DNA of 64,000 nucleotides from Nannocystis exedens (GTDB lineage: Bacteria > Myxococcota_A > Polyangia > Nannocystales > Nannocystaceae): contig NZ_NETK01000002.1 of assembly GCF_002343915.1 (NCBI RefSeq), positions 724,328 through 788,327 on the forward strand. Direction: 5' to 3'. Below are positions 17,854 through 27,527 of this stretch, piece after piece. Position 1 is the first letter of the stretch; each line of letters starts with the position of its first letter. A program made the translations under genes and the position numbers. The notes below the pieces were generated by a model that had not been told where the DNA came from, did no database searches, and worked only from the letters and a program-made list of their open reading frames with translations.

Positions 17854-18735
17854 ATGCAGGGATATTGGGTGAGGCCCATGTCCGCCTCCAGCCCCGACTC
17901 CTCGCAGGATCTGGCCACGCTCCTCGCCGAGAACGCCGCGCTGCGCGAGCGCAACGAGCTGCTCACGGCCGTCATAAGGCACTGCCCCGCGGTGATCTTC
18001 GTGAAGGACACCGAGGGGCGGCTCCGGGTGTGCAACCGGACCTACGAGCGTCTGGCCGGCGCGGAGCCCGGTGGCCTGCTCGGCAAGACCGACCACGACA
18101 TCTTCGGCCCCGAGGCCGGCGAGCAGAACCGCCGCAACGACCTCGCCGTGTGCGAGAGCGGCGCGCCGCAGGAGGTCGAGGAGCTCATCCCGCAACCCGA
18201 CGGCGTGCACGTCTACCTCTCGGTCAAGTTCCCGATCTACGACGCGCGCGGCCGGCTCTACGGCCTCGGCGGGATCGCCACCGACATCAGCGAGCGGCGC
18301 CGGGCCGAGGAGGAGCGCAACGCCCTCCAGCAGCAGATCATCGCGGTCCAGCGCTCGGTGCTCGACGAGCTGTCGACCCCGATCGTCCCGATCGCCGACA
18401 ACGTGATCGCGCTGCCGCTGATCGGCACCATCGACCGCGAGCGCGGGCGGGCGATCATGCAGGCGCTGCTCGACGGCGTGGCCGAGCACCGCGCGCGCGC
18501 GGCCATCCTCGACGTCACCGGCGTGCGCTCGATCGACGCCCAGGTCGCCGCCGGCCTGCTGCAGTCGGTCCGCGCCGCCCGTCTGCTCGGCACCCGCGTG
18601 CTCGTCACGGGCATCCGCCCCGAGGTCGCCCAGGCGATGGTCGGCCTCGACGCCGACTGGCGGGGCGTCGAGATCTTCGCCACCATGCGCGAGGCCGTCG
18701 CCGGCGTGCTCGGCCGCGGCCCGGCGCGCGGGTGA
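17854..18735 (+). CDS. PAS-STAS signalling protein (RsbR-like)
   Basis: The N-terminal part is a PAS domain (AVIRHCPAVIFVKDTEGRL, NRTYERLAG, PIYDARGRLYGLGGIATDIS) with a linking helix. The C-terminal ~115 residues form a STAS domain of RsbR or sulfate-transporter type (AAILDVTGVRSIDAQVAAGL, GIRPEVAQAMVG). The proteins of this class sense a ligand through PAS and act in stressosome-like partner switching. Start is uncertain: ATG 17854, GTG 17869 (preceded by AGGGA) and ATG 17878 are all in frame, and 17803 is a weaker GTG. It lies 70-100 bp after the efflux operon. Confidence 0.85.
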   Translation: MQGYWVRPMSASSPDSSQDLATLLAENAALRERNELLTAVIRHCPAVIFVKDTEGRLRVCNRTYERLAGAEPGGLLGKTDHDIFGPEAGEQNRRNDLAVCESGAPQEVEELIPQPDGVHVYLSVKFPIYDARGRLYGLGGIATDISERRRAEEERNALQQQIIAVQRSVLDELSTPIVPIADNVIALPLIGTIDRERGRAIMQALLDGVAEHRARAAILDVTGVRSIDAQVAAGLLQSVRAARLLGTRVLVTGIRPEVAQAMVGLDADWRGVEIFATMREAVAGVLGRGPARG

Positions 18736-18742
18736 GGGTGCC

Positions 18743-18840
18743 GCATGTCCTCGAGGGCATGCTCCTCAGGGCATGTCCCTGAAAGCACGCGCCCAAGCGC
18801 ATGTCCTCAAGGGCATGTCCCCGGTGGCAGGCGCCCAAGC
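18743..18840. repeat. 14-bp repeat array, 7 units
   Basis: Units start at 18743, 18757, 18771, 18785, 18799, 18813 and 18827, all exactly 14 bp apart. Cores are mainly GCATGTCC, with CACG and CAGG variants. The array fills the whole gap between the convergent PAS-STAS gene and the next lipoprotein gene. Confidence 0.9.
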
Positions 18841-18847
18841 GCCGGCT

Positions 18848-20752
18848 TCAGGCGCGCGCGCGCGAGCGGTTGAACAGCCCGCCGAGGCCGAGCAGCAGCG
18901 ACAGCCCGCCGACGGCCAGACCTGTCCCGTAGGCCAGGCGCGTGCGGATCTCCGTCGCCGCCGTCTCCGGCCGCTCCACGCTCGCCGTCAGCCGCGCCTG
19001 CAGCTCGGGGTCTTCGGGCGCCAGCTCGGCGGCGGTGGCCAGCAGCATGCGCCGGCCCTCCTCGGTGCCCGCGAGGTCGGCCTCGGCCAGGAGGGCGCGC
19101 ACCCGCAGCGCGTCGGCGCGGCCGGGCTCGACGTCCTCGAGCAGCGCCGCGCTCTTGCGCCACAGGCGGGCCCCGAGCGCCAGATCGCCGGCGGCGGCGG
19201 CCTCGGCGGCGGCCTGCTCGTAGGTCGGCACCAGCTCCGCGCGGGCGCTGAGCCCGGGGTCGTCGGCCAGCAGGCGGTCGAGGATCGCGATCGCGGCCGC
19301 GCGATCGGGCTCGCGCAGCGCCGCCGCGATCTCGGCCCGCTCGCGCTGGCGGCGGCCGTCGTCGAGGCGCTGGAAGTAGGCCCGCGCCAGCCGCTCCGGC
19401 TGGCCCTCGCACGCCTCGGCGATCACGCTGTCCTTCGGCGCCGAGCGGCAGTCGGGTTCGGCGAGGTCGGGGTGATGGGACGCGATCCGGCTCATGATCG
19501 CGATCCGGGCCAGATCGCGGTAGGTCAGCTGGGCCGCCGACTCGCCGGTGCCGCCGCCGACGAAGCGCAGCAGCTTGCGTTCGGCCCGCGGCGCCGGCCC
19601 GGTCACGTAGGCGAGGAACGCCTCGCGCGCGGCCTCGCGGACCGGCGGGATCGCGGCGTCGACGAAGTCGAGCAGCGGCCCGGCCGCGTCGCCGGGACGG
19701 ACCACCCCGTACGCCGCGATCAGCTCGGCGAGCCGCGCCGGATCGTCGCTGACCGCCTGCAGCGCTTTGCGCGGGTGGGCCCGGTCCATGCGATCGATCT
19801 GGTAGCCGGCGTACTCCGCGGTGCGGTAGGCGACCGAGTCCTTGACCACCTGCGCCTCGCCCTCGTCGGCGGGCAGGGGCGGGCGGATCGATCGCCGCAG
19901 CAGGCCGGGCAGGGCCGGGTCGCCGAGGCGGCGGATCGCCCGTCCGACCTCGTCGCGGAACGTGCTCTCGTGCAGGTACGCGGCCGCCAGCAGCGCCTCG
20001 ACGACGTCGTCGGTGTGCGCCGGCTCGGCGCCGATCGTCGCCGCCGCGCGCAGCAGGGCCGCCTGGATCACGCAGTCGCGGTAGATCGGCCGCAGCACCT
20101 TCGACACCTGGCGCGACGGCAGGGCCAGCAGGTCGGTGAACCAGTCCTCCGACAGCTTGACCCCGTGGTGGCCGTGGGCCTTCTTCCACGCCAGCTCGAA
20201 GTGCCCGTAGCGGTTCGGCACGTCGCCGCCGATCACCGACAGCATCGCCTTGTAGTCGGCCTTGCGGGCGGTCCGCGGCGCCAGCAGCTGGGCCCGCAGC
20301 TCCGGCCACAGCGACGGGGGCGCGGCCGCCAGCGCGCGCGCCAGCGGCCCGAGGTCGCGGTGCGGCCCGTCGCGCAGCGCCGCGATCACCCGCGCGAGCT
20401 CGTCGGCGGTGGTCGGCGGCGCGACCGGCTGGCCCTCGATACCTGGCGCATCGACCCTGTCGGAGAGTTCCTGTTCTTCGGGACCTGCCCCTTCGGGCTC
20501 GCGCGGCGGCCCCGCCTTCGGCTTGCGCTTCGGCGCGCGGGCGAGCTCGGGCTCGTCGAGGGGCAGCTCCGCGACCGCGGCGTCGAGCTCGCCGTCGGCG
20601 AGGGCCGCGGCCTGGGCGAACCACAGCTCGAAGCGGTCGGCCCAGGCCTGGGCCTGCAGCGTGTCGGCCGACGAGCGGGTCAGGACCTCGACCTGCGGCT
20701 CACCGGCGCAGGCGGCGACCAGGGTCGAAAGGAGCAGGGCGCGCCGTGGCAT
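18848..20752 (-). CDS. Large lipoprotein with alpha-helical repeat body and C-terminal TM segment
   Basis: ATG 20752 gives MPRRALLLSTLVAAC with a lipobox, so this start is preferred to the one 57 bases upstream. The following ~580 residues are helix-rich with HEAT- or TPR-like character (ADELARVIAALRDG, AIAILDRLLADDPGLSARAE). Near the C-terminus there is a hydrophobic Gly/Leu segment (GLAVGGLSLLLGLGGLF) ending in basic NRSRARA, a plausible membrane anchor. The coding sequence contains four 14-bp repeat units around residues 85-104. I do not recognise the family. Confidence 0.75.
   Translation of the reverse strand: MPRRALLLSTLVAACAGEPQVEVLTRSSADTLQAQAWADRFELWFAQAAALADGELDAAVAELPLDEPELARAPKRKPKAGPPREPEGAGPEEQELSDRVDAPGIEGQPVAPPTTADELARVIAALRDGPHRDLGPLARALAAAPPSLWPELRAQLLAPRTARKADYKAMLSVIGGDVPNRYGHFELAWKKAHGHHGVKLSEDWFTDLLALPSRQVSKVLRPIYRDCVIQAALLRAAATIGAEPAHTDDVVEALLAAAYLHESTFRDEVGRAIRRLGDPALPGLLRRSIRPPLPADEGEAQVVKDSVAYRTAEYAGYQIDRMDRAHPRKALQAVSDDPARLAELIAAYGVVRPGDAAGPLLDFVDAAIPPVREAAREAFLAYVTGPAPRAERKLLRFVGGGTGESAAQLTYRDLARIAIMSRIASHHPDLAEPDCRSAPKDSVIAEACEGQPERLARAYFQRLDDGRRQRERAEIAAALREPDRAAAIAILDRLLADDPGLSARAELVPTYEQAAAEAAAAGDLALGARLWRKSAALLEDVEPGRADALRVRALLAEADLAGTEEGRRMLLATAAELAPEDPELQARLTASVERPETAATEIRTRLAYGTGLAVGGLSLLLGLGGLFNRSRARA
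20441..20496. repeat. 14-bp repeat units, 4, within a lipoprotein gene
   Basis: Exact 14-bp steps at 20441, 20455, 20469 and 20483 (ACCTGGCG, CCCTGTCG, TCCTGTTC, ACCTGCCC). Read on the minus strand they encode a hydrophilic linker, EGAGPEEQELSDRVDAPGIE. Confidence 0.8.
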
Positions 20753-20812
20753 ACGGGCTGGGTACCAAGGGCAGGGGAGATCCCCAAATTTGTCACGCTG
20801 CCTGCCCACGGC

Positions 20813-21160
20813 TCAGTGCAGCCGGTCCTCGGGGACAGGCGCGCCGATCTCGGGGACGAAGCGGAGGAAGCGCAGCCCGGCGCCGGTCAGGGCGCGCAGG
20901 CCGTCGCTGCCGGCGTACTGGAGGTAGTAGTGGTTCTGGATGCGCGCGATCGCGCAGATCGCCGCCTCGTCGCCCGGCATCTGGAAGCGGATGATCACCT
21001 TGGTCCGCAGCGGCAGCGGCTCGGGCATCTCGATGAACATGCCGGTCTCGGAGATGTTGCGGGCGACGCACCACTGCTCCCCGACCTCCTCCGAGAAGAC
21101 CAGCACGGGGAAGACCTTGTCGATCCGCGACGAGCCACGGCGTTCCTGGGCGACACGCAT
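20813..21160 (-). CDS. PilZ-domain protein
   Basis: A 115-residue single-domain protein with the PilZ signature: an Arg-rich start (QERRGSSR) and ARNISETGMFIE, equivalent to the RxxxR and (D/N)xSxxG c-di-GMP-binding motifs. The beta-barrel follows (LPLRTKVIIRFQMPG). Such proteins read out cyclic di-GMP or regulate motility or polysaccharide. ATG 21160 is preferred; ATG 21187 adds nine residues. It is transcribed divergently from era. Confidence 0.85.
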   Translation of the reverse strand: MRVAQERRGSSRIDKVFPVLVFSEEVGEQWCVARNISETGMFIEMPEPLPLRTKVIIRFQMPGDEAAICAIARIQNHYYLQYAGSDGLRALTGAGLRFLRFVPEIGAPVPEDRLH

Positions 21161-21338
21161 GGTCGGAGGATCGCCGGGTCGGAGCATGAACACAAATATC
21201 CTACATGTGTGCCAGGGTGCGCTGATAACTACGGTGCGACAGTGTGTTTTCTGCGCGCGTGCGCGAGGTCTGTCCGCCGGCCGCGCCGCGCGCTTGCGTC
21301 GGCCCCCGCCATCCCCCATAAAGCCCGGACTTTTGGCC

Positions 21339-22316
21339 ATGGAAAGCGAAAGCACGCCAGAGTCCGCTGACGAGATGTCCTTTCGGGCAGGTACCGTCGC
21401 GCTGTGCGGGCGGCCCAACGTCGGCAAGTCGACGCTCCTCAACGCGCTCGTCGGCAGCGACCTCGCCGTCGCCACCCGGTTCCCGCAGACGACCCGCGAG
21501 CGCCTGCTCGGCGTGTGGTCGGGGTCCGGCTTCCAGGCCGTGCTGGTCGACACGCCCGGCATCCACCGCGCCAAGTCGGCGCTCAACAAGTTCATGGTCG
21601 ACGAGGCGCTGCGCGGGGCGCAGTCGGTCGACCTGGTGCTCATGCTCGCCGAGGCGCCGCTGCTGGCCGACATCGCCGCGGCCGAGGCGTGGGAGCCCGG
21701 TCCGGCCGCCACCGCCGCGCTCACCTCGATCGCCGCCGCCGGGCGTCCGATCGCCCTGGTGCTGACCAAGTGCGACCGCATCGCGGACAAGGCGCTGCTC
21801 CTGCCGATCCTCCGCAAGTGGTCGGCGCTGCACCCGTTCACCGCGCTCATCCCGATCAGCGCCACCACCGGCGCGGGCCTCGAGGCGCTGCGCGAGCACG
21901 TCGTCGCCGCCCTGCCGGTCGCCGCGCCGCTGTTCCCCGAGGATCAGTTGAGCGACCGCGCGGTCCGCTGGCACGCCGGCGAGCGCGTGCGCGCGGCCCT
22001 GTTCGAGCACCTGCGCGACGAGCTGCCGTACTGCTGCGCGGTGACGGTCGAGTCGTTCAAGGAGCAGCGCAAGCCGCCGCGGGACATCGTCCACGCCAGC
22101 GTCCACGTCGAGCGCGAGAGCCAGAAGCCGATGGTGATCGGCCGCGGCGCGGAGACGATCAAGGCCATCTCGATGTCGGCCCGGCGGGCGATCGCCGAGC
22201 TGACCGGAAGGCCATGTGAACTCTACCTCGAGGTCAAGGTGACCCCGAACTGGACCCGCGACCCGGCGCTGATGGAGCGCCTCGGCCTGCACGCGCCCGT
22301 GGGAGGCCTGTCATGA
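21339..22316 (+). CDS. era: GTPase Era
   Basis: Walker A GRPNVGKST at residues 24-32, switch region QTTRERLLGV and G3 DTPG are present, and the C-terminal KH domain contains KPMVIGRGAETIKAISMSARR. Era binds the 3' end of 16S rRNA in 30S assembly. The G4 motif reads LTKCD rather than the usual NKxD, a conservative but notable change. ATG 21339 is chosen; an upstream open frame covers repeat-poor intergenic DNA. A 14-bp unit (21374) encodes part of the N-terminal extension. The stop overlaps the der start (ATGA), so era-der is an operon. Confidence 0.95.
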   Translation: MESESTPESADEMSFRAGTVALCGRPNVGKSTLLNALVGSDLAVATRFPQTTRERLLGVWSGSGFQAVLVDTPGIHRAKSALNKFMVDEALRGAQSVDLVLMLAEAPLLADIAAAEAWEPGPAATAALTSIAAAGRPIALVLTKCDRIADKALLLPILRKWSALHPFTALIPISATTGAGLEALREHVVAALPVAAPLFPEDQLSDRAVRWHAGERVRAALFEHLRDELPYCCAVTVESFKEQRKPPRDIVHASVHVERESQKPMVIGRGAETIKAISMSARRAIAELTGRPCELYLEVKVTPNWTRDPALMERLGLHAPVGGLS

Positions 22317-23785
22317 GCGAGCACGACGACGAGCTGGTCGAAGGGCCAGGAGAAGAATTCACCGGCGACGAGCCGGCGCCGAGCGCCGACGCGGGTCGTC
22401 GCACCAGCGTGGTCGCGATCGTCGGCCGGCCGAACGTCGGCAAGTCGACGCTCTTCAACCGCCTGGTGGGCGCGCGCAAGGCGATCGTCGAGGATCGCCC
22501 GGGCGTCACGCGCGACCGCCTGTACGGCGTCGTCAACCACGACGGCAAGAGCTACATCATCGTCGACACCGGCGGCCTCGACTTCGACGACGAGTCGCTC
22601 GGCAGCCAGATCCGCGTCCAGGCCGAGATCGCGATCGAGGAGAGCGACCTGATCCTGTTCGTCGTCGACGCCTTCGACGGCATCGTCGCCGACGACCGCG
22701 AGATCGCCGACATTTTGCGCCGCTCGGGCCGGCCGGTGCTGGTCGTCGTCAACAAGTGCGACAACCCCGAGCGCGAGATCGCGGCCCAGGCCGCGCACGA
22801 GCTGGGGTTCCCGATCCTCGCCGTGTCGGCCGCGCACGGCCGCAACGCCGCCGAGCTGCACGACGCCGTGCTCGCGCGGGTCCAGCAGCCGGCCCCGGAG
22901 GGCACGATCGCCAGCGCGCTGGTCGGCACGCGCGTGGCCTTCATGGGCCGCCCGAACGCCGGCAAGTCGAGCCTGATCAACGCGCTGCTCCGCGAGCCGC
23001 GGGTGATCGTCAACGCCGAGGCCGGCACCACCCGCGACCCGATCGACCTGCCGTTCGAGTTCAACAAGCAGCCGATCGTCCTCATCGACACCGCGGGGCT
23101 GCGGCGGCGCAAGCAGATCGAGCGGGCCATGGAGAAGCTGGCCGCGATCAAGGCGATCCGGACGATGGAGCGGACCCAGGTGGTCGCGCTGATCATCGAC
23201 GCCAGCATCGGCGTCACCGACCAGGATCAGCGCCTGGCCCGCATGGCCCACGAGCGCGGCAAGGGCGTGGTCGTCTGCCTCAACAAGTGGGATCTCGTCG
23301 CGCGCGACAAGAAGGCCGCGCACGCGGTGCAGGTCCAGGCCGAGGAGGAGCTGCAGTTCCTCGAGCGGCCCTACATCGTCAAGACCTCGATCACCGGCGC
23401 CGGCCGCGACGCCGGGCAGGGGCACGCGCGCGGCCTCGGCGAGCTGATGGAGGCGTGCCTGCACACCGCGCGCGCGCTCGGCAAGCACATCCCGACGGCG
23501 GATCTCAACGCCGAGCTGGCTGCGGCCGTCGCCGAGCATTCGCCGCCGATGTTCGGGCCAAAACCGGTAAAACTGCTGTTCGCCACCCAGGCCGAGAGCG
23601 ATCCCCCGCTCATCGTCATTTCGGCCAACCACGGGCGCTGCCTCCCGGCCTCCTACGAGCGCTACCTGCTGCGTCGCTTCCGGACCCGCTGGAACCTGCG
23701 GGGCATCCCGGTGCGGCTCGTGGTTCGCGCCCGCGGACGCACCAACAGCGAGCGGGGCCGGGGCGCGAACAAGACCGCCGAGTGA
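22313..23785 (+). CDS. der: GTPase Der (EngA), double-GTPase ribosome assembly factor
   Basis: Two tandem GTPase domains (GRPNVGKST and GRPNAGKSS, with DTGG/DTAG and NKCD/NKWD) followed by a C-terminal KH-like domain ending in basic residues; 490 residues, the normal size. Der acts in 50S subunit assembly. An N-terminal acidic tail of ~30 residues precedes domain 1. It is translationally coupled to era by a 4-base overlap. A hairpin after the stop (23809-23830) probably terminates the operon. Confidence 0.97.
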   Translation: MSEHDDELVEGPGEEFTGDEPAPSADAGRRTSVVAIVGRPNVGKSTLFNRLVGARKAIVEDRPGVTRDRLYGVVNHDGKSYIIVDTGGLDFDDESLGSQIRVQAEIAIEESDLILFVVDAFDGIVADDREIADILRRSGRPVLVVVNKCDNPEREIAAQAAHELGFPILAVSAAHGRNAAELHDAVLARVQQPAPEGTIASALVGTRVAFMGRPNAGKSSLINALLREPRVIVNAEAGTTRDPIDLPFEFNKQPIVLIDTAGLRRRKQIERAMEKLAAIKAIRTMERTQVVALIIDASIGVTDQDQRLARMAHERGKGVVVCLNKWDLVARDKKAAHAVQVQAEEELQFLERPYIVKTSITGAGRDAGQGHARGLGELMEACLHTARALGKHIPTADLNAELAAAVAEHSPPMFGPKPVKLLFATQAESDPPLIVISANHGRCLPASYERYLLRRFRTRWNLRGIPVRLVVRARGRTNSERGRGANKTAE

Positions 23786-23808
23786 GTCACGACTGGCGCT
23801 TCGAGCTC

Positions 23809-23830
23809 GCCGTCTCAAATGGGAGACGGC
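23809..23830 (+). terminator. Hairpin after era-der
   Basis: GCCGTCTC (23809-23816) pairs with GAGACGGC (23823-23830) around a six-base loop. There is no T-run afterwards, so it may be a Rho-dependent or weak terminator. Confidence 0.45.
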
Positions 23831-23982
23831 CGGAGCCGATGTGAGGGAGCGCCGGGCGCTCGCGCGCGGGGAGGCTCCTCGCGCCCCGGTCACCTGGAGT
23901 GTTCGCGGACTTTACAAGCCGGGGCCACCTTTGCGATGGTAGGGCACACCGTCCACCGCCTCCGGCCTCCTGGAGAACCCTC

Positions 23983-25641
23983 ATGTCGCGCGTTACTTCC
24001 CTGAGTCGTCTCTCGCTCACCGCCGGCGCTGCCCTGGCGCTCACCGCCTGCCTCGAGCACCCGATCAAGAAGGTGCTCTACGACAAGAGCTCCGAGGCGC
24101 AAGAGAACGTCGCCATCGCGATCAACAAGGACGTCGACATCCTCTTCGTCATCGACAACTCCGGGTCGATGGCCGACGAGCAGGCGCTGCTCGCCAAGAA
24201 CTTCGCCTCGTTCATCAACGTGCTCGAGGCGGAGGACGTGAACGCGAACTACCGCATCGGCATCACGACCACCGACAGCGGCAACCCGCGCTGTCCGGCG
24301 GCCCAGACCAAGCCCGAGGGCGGCAAGCTGGTGCTCTCGAGCTGTGTCGACCGCGTGGCGCTCGGCGACTTCACCTTCAACATGGAAGACTCCAGCGCGG
24401 CCTGCACGGACGTCTGCAGCCTCACCGACGACGACCTGCCGATCACGCCGACCGAGACGGCGTACTCGAACGGCGAGAAGGCGCCGCGCAACTGGATCGA
24501 GCGCATCGAGGGCGTCACGAACCTCCCCGAGGGCGTCAGCACGGTCCAGGCCTTCCAGTGCTTCGGCCCGCAGGGCGTGTCGGGCTGCGGCTTCGAGCAG
24601 CACCTCGAGTCGATGTACAAGGCGCTGGCGCTGGCCGGTCAGGAGACCTCGGCGACCAACTACGGCTTCATCCGCGACACCGCGATCCTCTCGATCGTGT
24701 TCATCACGGACGAGCTCGACTGCTCGTACGTCCCCCAGTTCGACGAGATCTTCAAGGACAACAAGGTCTTCTGGGAGAACCCGGACGATCCGAACGCCAC
24801 CAGCGCCGTGTGCTTCAACGCCGGCGTGAAGTGCGAGGGCGCGGGCCCGCAGTACGACAGCTGCCGTTCGGCCAACTACGACATCGACGGCAACGTCGAC
24901 GTGCCCGACGACCAGGCCGTGCTGCAGCCGCTGTCGAAGTACATCAACTTCGTGCAGAACCTCGAGGATCAGAAGAAGACCTACGACCTCAACCAGGAGG
25001 TCCTGGTCGCGCTCATCGCCGGCGTGCCCCCGGGCTACGAGACGATGGACGCCGACATCATCTACGAGGAGGAGGCCGATCCGGTTGAGAACGACCTGTT
25101 CGGCATCGGCAAGGGCTGCACCCTGCCGGGCGACCCCCCGCAGACGGCCGTGCCGCCGGTGCGCGAGCGCGAGTTCGCCGAGGCGTTCCAGGTCGGCGGC
25201 GACCGCAACCTGTTCTCGATCTGCCAGGACGACTACTCGGGCGCCCTCCAGGCGATCGCCAACAAGATCCGCGACCAGATCAAGCCGGCGTGCATGACCA
25301 AGTGCGTCAAGGACATCGATCCGTCGGATTCGATCCTGCAGCCGAACTGCCAGATCTTCGAGGACAACACCGCCGCCATGACCCGCAAGGAGATCGTCCC
25401 GTGCGAGGAGGTCAACGGCGCCTGGACGGCTCCGGCCGGTGAGCCCGCGTGCTTCGTCGAGCTCATCGATCCGGGCAACGAGACCCAGAGCATGATCGAC
25501 AACATGTCGCCCGAGTGCGTCGCCGAGGGCTACAACCTCGAGTTCCTGCTGATCCGCACCGCTGCGGCGCCGGCCGGCACCACGATCTCGGCCGCGTGCG
25601 AGCTGTCGCCGAACCCGGGCAACGACTGCCCGATGCTCTGA
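23983..25641 (+). CDS. vWA-domain lipoprotein, paralogue 1
   Basis: The signal peptide ends in lipobox ALTAC, followed by CLEHPIKKV, then a von Willebrand A domain with the MIDAS motif DILFVIDNSGSMADEQ (D-x-S-x-S) near residue 50, and TDELDCSY later. Many Cys residues suggest disulphides and an extracytoplasmic position. ATG 23983 is preceded by GGAG at good spacing. The next gene is a close paralogue with the same length and order of motifs. vWA lipoproteins bind protein partners through a divalent metal; the partner here is unknown. Confidence 0.88.
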   Translation: MSRVTSLSRLSLTAGAALALTACLEHPIKKVLYDKSSEAQENVAIAINKDVDILFVIDNSGSMADEQALLAKNFASFINVLEAEDVNANYRIGITTTDSGNPRCPAAQTKPEGGKLVLSSCVDRVALGDFTFNMEDSSAACTDVCSLTDDDLPITPTETAYSNGEKAPRNWIERIEGVTNLPEGVSTVQAFQCFGPQGVSGCGFEQHLESMYKALALAGQETSATNYGFIRDTAILSIVFITDELDCSYVPQFDEIFKDNKVFWENPDDPNATSAVCFNAGVKCEGAGPQYDSCRSANYDIDGNVDVPDDQAVLQPLSKYINFVQNLEDQKKTYDLNQEVLVALIAGVPPGYETMDADIIYEEEADPVENDLFGIGKGCTLPGDPPQTAVPPVREREFAEAFQVGGDRNLFSICQDDYSGALQAIANKIRDQIKPACMTKCVKDIDPSDSILQPNCQIFEDNTAAMTRKEIVPCEEVNGAWTAPAGEPACFVELIDPGNETQSMIDNMSPECVAEGYNLEFLLIRTAAAPAGTTISAACELSPNPGNDCPML

Positions 25642-25659
25642 GCCTCGCTCGTTCGACGT

Positions 25660-25700
25660 GAAGGCGCTCCCGCCGCGAGGCGAGGGCGCCTTCTCGCTTT
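25660..25700 (+). terminator. Stem-loop after vWA paralogue 1
   Basis: GAAGGCGC (25660-25667) and GCGCCTTC (25686-25693) pair around an 18-base loop, followed by TCGCTTT. It separates the two vWA genes, suggesting independent transcription units. Confidence 0.55.
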
Positions 25701-25852
25701 CGGCGCGGCGACGCCCGGGCCGCGTGCCAACTTGGTTGTCGAAGTGCCCGCACCTCCGCAACCCCGTTGCCTCGGGCCCCCAGCGCAACTGCGCGAGACT
25801 CCAGTGCTTTCGCTCTGGCCCGGGAGCCGCATCGACAGCCGCGGAGGTTCCG

Positions 25853-27523
25853 ATGTCGCTGCGCTCCGCCCTTATCGTCTCGCTTCCCCTCGTCACCGGT
25901 CTCCTCGCCGGCTGTCTCGAGCATCCGCTCAAGCAGGTCACGTACGACAAGACCCAGGTCGACAACGAGACCGTCGACGTCCAGATCAACAAGGACGTCG
26001 ACATCCTGTTCGTGATCGACAACTCGGGTTCGATGGCGGACGAGCAGGCGACGCTGTCGAAGAACTTCGAGGCGTTCATCGGCGTGCTCGAGCGCGAGGA
26101 CGTCGACGCCAACTACCGGATCGGCATCACCACCACCGACTCGGGCAACCCGCTGTGCAAGCAGGCCCAGACCAAGCCGGAGGGCGGCAAGCTGGTGCTG
26201 TCGAGCTGCCTCGATCGCATGGCGCTCGGCGACTTCACCTTCAACATGGACGACTACGGCTACGCCTGCAGCGACTACTGCAAGCTCGACGACGCGGCGC
26301 TGACCGACCGCATGAAGCCGACCGAGACGCAGTACTCCGACGGCGAATTGGCGCCGCGCCGGTGGATCGAGCGCATCGAGGGGCGGACGAACCTGCCCGA
26401 CGACGTGACCACGGTGGAGGCGTTCCAGTGCTTCGGCCCGCAGGGCGTGTCGGGCTGCGGCATGGAGTCGCACCTCGAGTCGATGTACCTCGCGCTGGCC
26501 CAGGCGAGCCGCGAGGACTCGCCGACCAACTACGGCTTCTTGCGCGACCAGGCGATCCTCTCGGTGGTGTTCATCACCGACGAGCTCGACTGCTCCTACA
26601 ACCCCGAGTTCGGCGAGATCTTCACCACCAACAAGACCTTCTGGGCCGACCCCGACGACCCGCAGGCGACCAGCGCGGTGTGCTTCAACGCCGGCGTGAA
26701 GTGTGACGGCGCCGGGCCGACCTACGACAGCTGCGAGTCGGCCAACTTCGGCATCGACGGCAGCGTCGGCGTTCCGGACGACCAGGCCGTGCTGCAGCCG
26801 CTGTCGAAGTACATCAACTTCCTGCAGAAGCTCGAGGACGACAAGAAGATGAAGCAGGCCGACCAGGAGGTGCTGGTCGCGCTGATCGCCGGCGTGCCGC
26901 CCGGCTACGAGACCCGCGACGCCGACATCGTCTACCAGGACTCGGACGACCCCGAGTTCCAGGACCTCTTCGGCATCGGCGCCGGCTGCACGCTGGCCAA
27001 CCCCGTCGACCCCGACAAGCCGCAGACCGCGGTCCCGCCGGTGCGCGAGCGCGAGTTCGCCGAGGCGTTCCAGGTCGGCGACGAGCGCAACCTGTTCTCG
27101 ATCTGCCAGGACGACTACTCCGAGGCGCTGCGCGAGATCGCCAAGAAGCTCGAGGAGCAGATCAAGCCGGCGTGCATGACCAAGTGCGTCAAGGACATCG
27201 ACCCGAGCACCCCGGTGGTCGATCCCTCGTGCGTGCTGGCCGAGATCAACACCGCCGAGGGCACCCGCCGGGACATCCCGCACTGCGACGAGGTCGGCGG
27301 CGAGTGGGTCGTCCCCGAGGGCGAGACCGCCTGCTTCGCCGAGCTGATCGACCGCGGCGGCCAGACCGACAGCGAGCTCGACGACATGGACCCGTACTGC
27401 GTCGGCGAGGGCTTCAACCTCGAGTTCAAGCTGATCCGCACCGCGCCCGCGTCGGCCGGCACCTCGATCCAGGCCACCTGCGAGCTGTCGCCCAAGGCCG
27501 ACCAGGACTGCCCGATGCTGTGA
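25853..27523 (+). CDS. vWA-domain lipoprotein, paralogue 2
   Basis: The same architecture as the preceding gene: lipobox LLAGC, CLEHPLKQV, MIDAS DILFVIDNSGSMADEQ, FQCFGPQGVSGCG, QAVLQPLSKYINF and the shared C-terminal CELSPKADQDCPML. ATG 25853 has a strong GGAGG ribosome site six bases upstream, which settles the start against a longer open frame. Long identical blocks at the protein level show a tandem duplication. The two probably act as alternative or partner envelope proteins; this is inference. Confidence 0.88.
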   Translation: MSLRSALIVSLPLVTGLLAGCLEHPLKQVTYDKTQVDNETVDVQINKDVDILFVIDNSGSMADEQATLSKNFEAFIGVLEREDVDANYRIGITTTDSGNPLCKQAQTKPEGGKLVLSSCLDRMALGDFTFNMDDYGYACSDYCKLDDAALTDRMKPTETQYSDGELAPRRWIERIEGRTNLPDDVTTVEAFQCFGPQGVSGCGMESHLESMYLALAQASREDSPTNYGFLRDQAILSVVFITDELDCSYNPEFGEIFTTNKTFWADPDDPQATSAVCFNAGVKCDGAGPTYDSCESANFGIDGSVGVPDDQAVLQPLSKYINFLQKLEDDKKMKQADQEVLVALIAGVPPGYETRDADIVYQDSDDPEFQDLFGIGAGCTLANPVDPDKPQTAVPPVREREFAEAFQVGDERNLFSICQDDYSEALREIAKKLEEQIKPACMTKCVKDIDPSTPVVDPSCVLAEINTAEGTRRDIPHCDEVGGEWVVPEGETACFAELIDRGGQTDSELDDMDPYCVGEGFNLEFKLIRTAPASAGTSIQATCELSPKADQDCPML

Positions 27524-27527
27524 GCCG

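Noticed and set aside
21339..22316. Era G4 motif TKCD as evidence of a defective gene
   Set aside because: All other GTPase and KH features are intact and the change is conservative.
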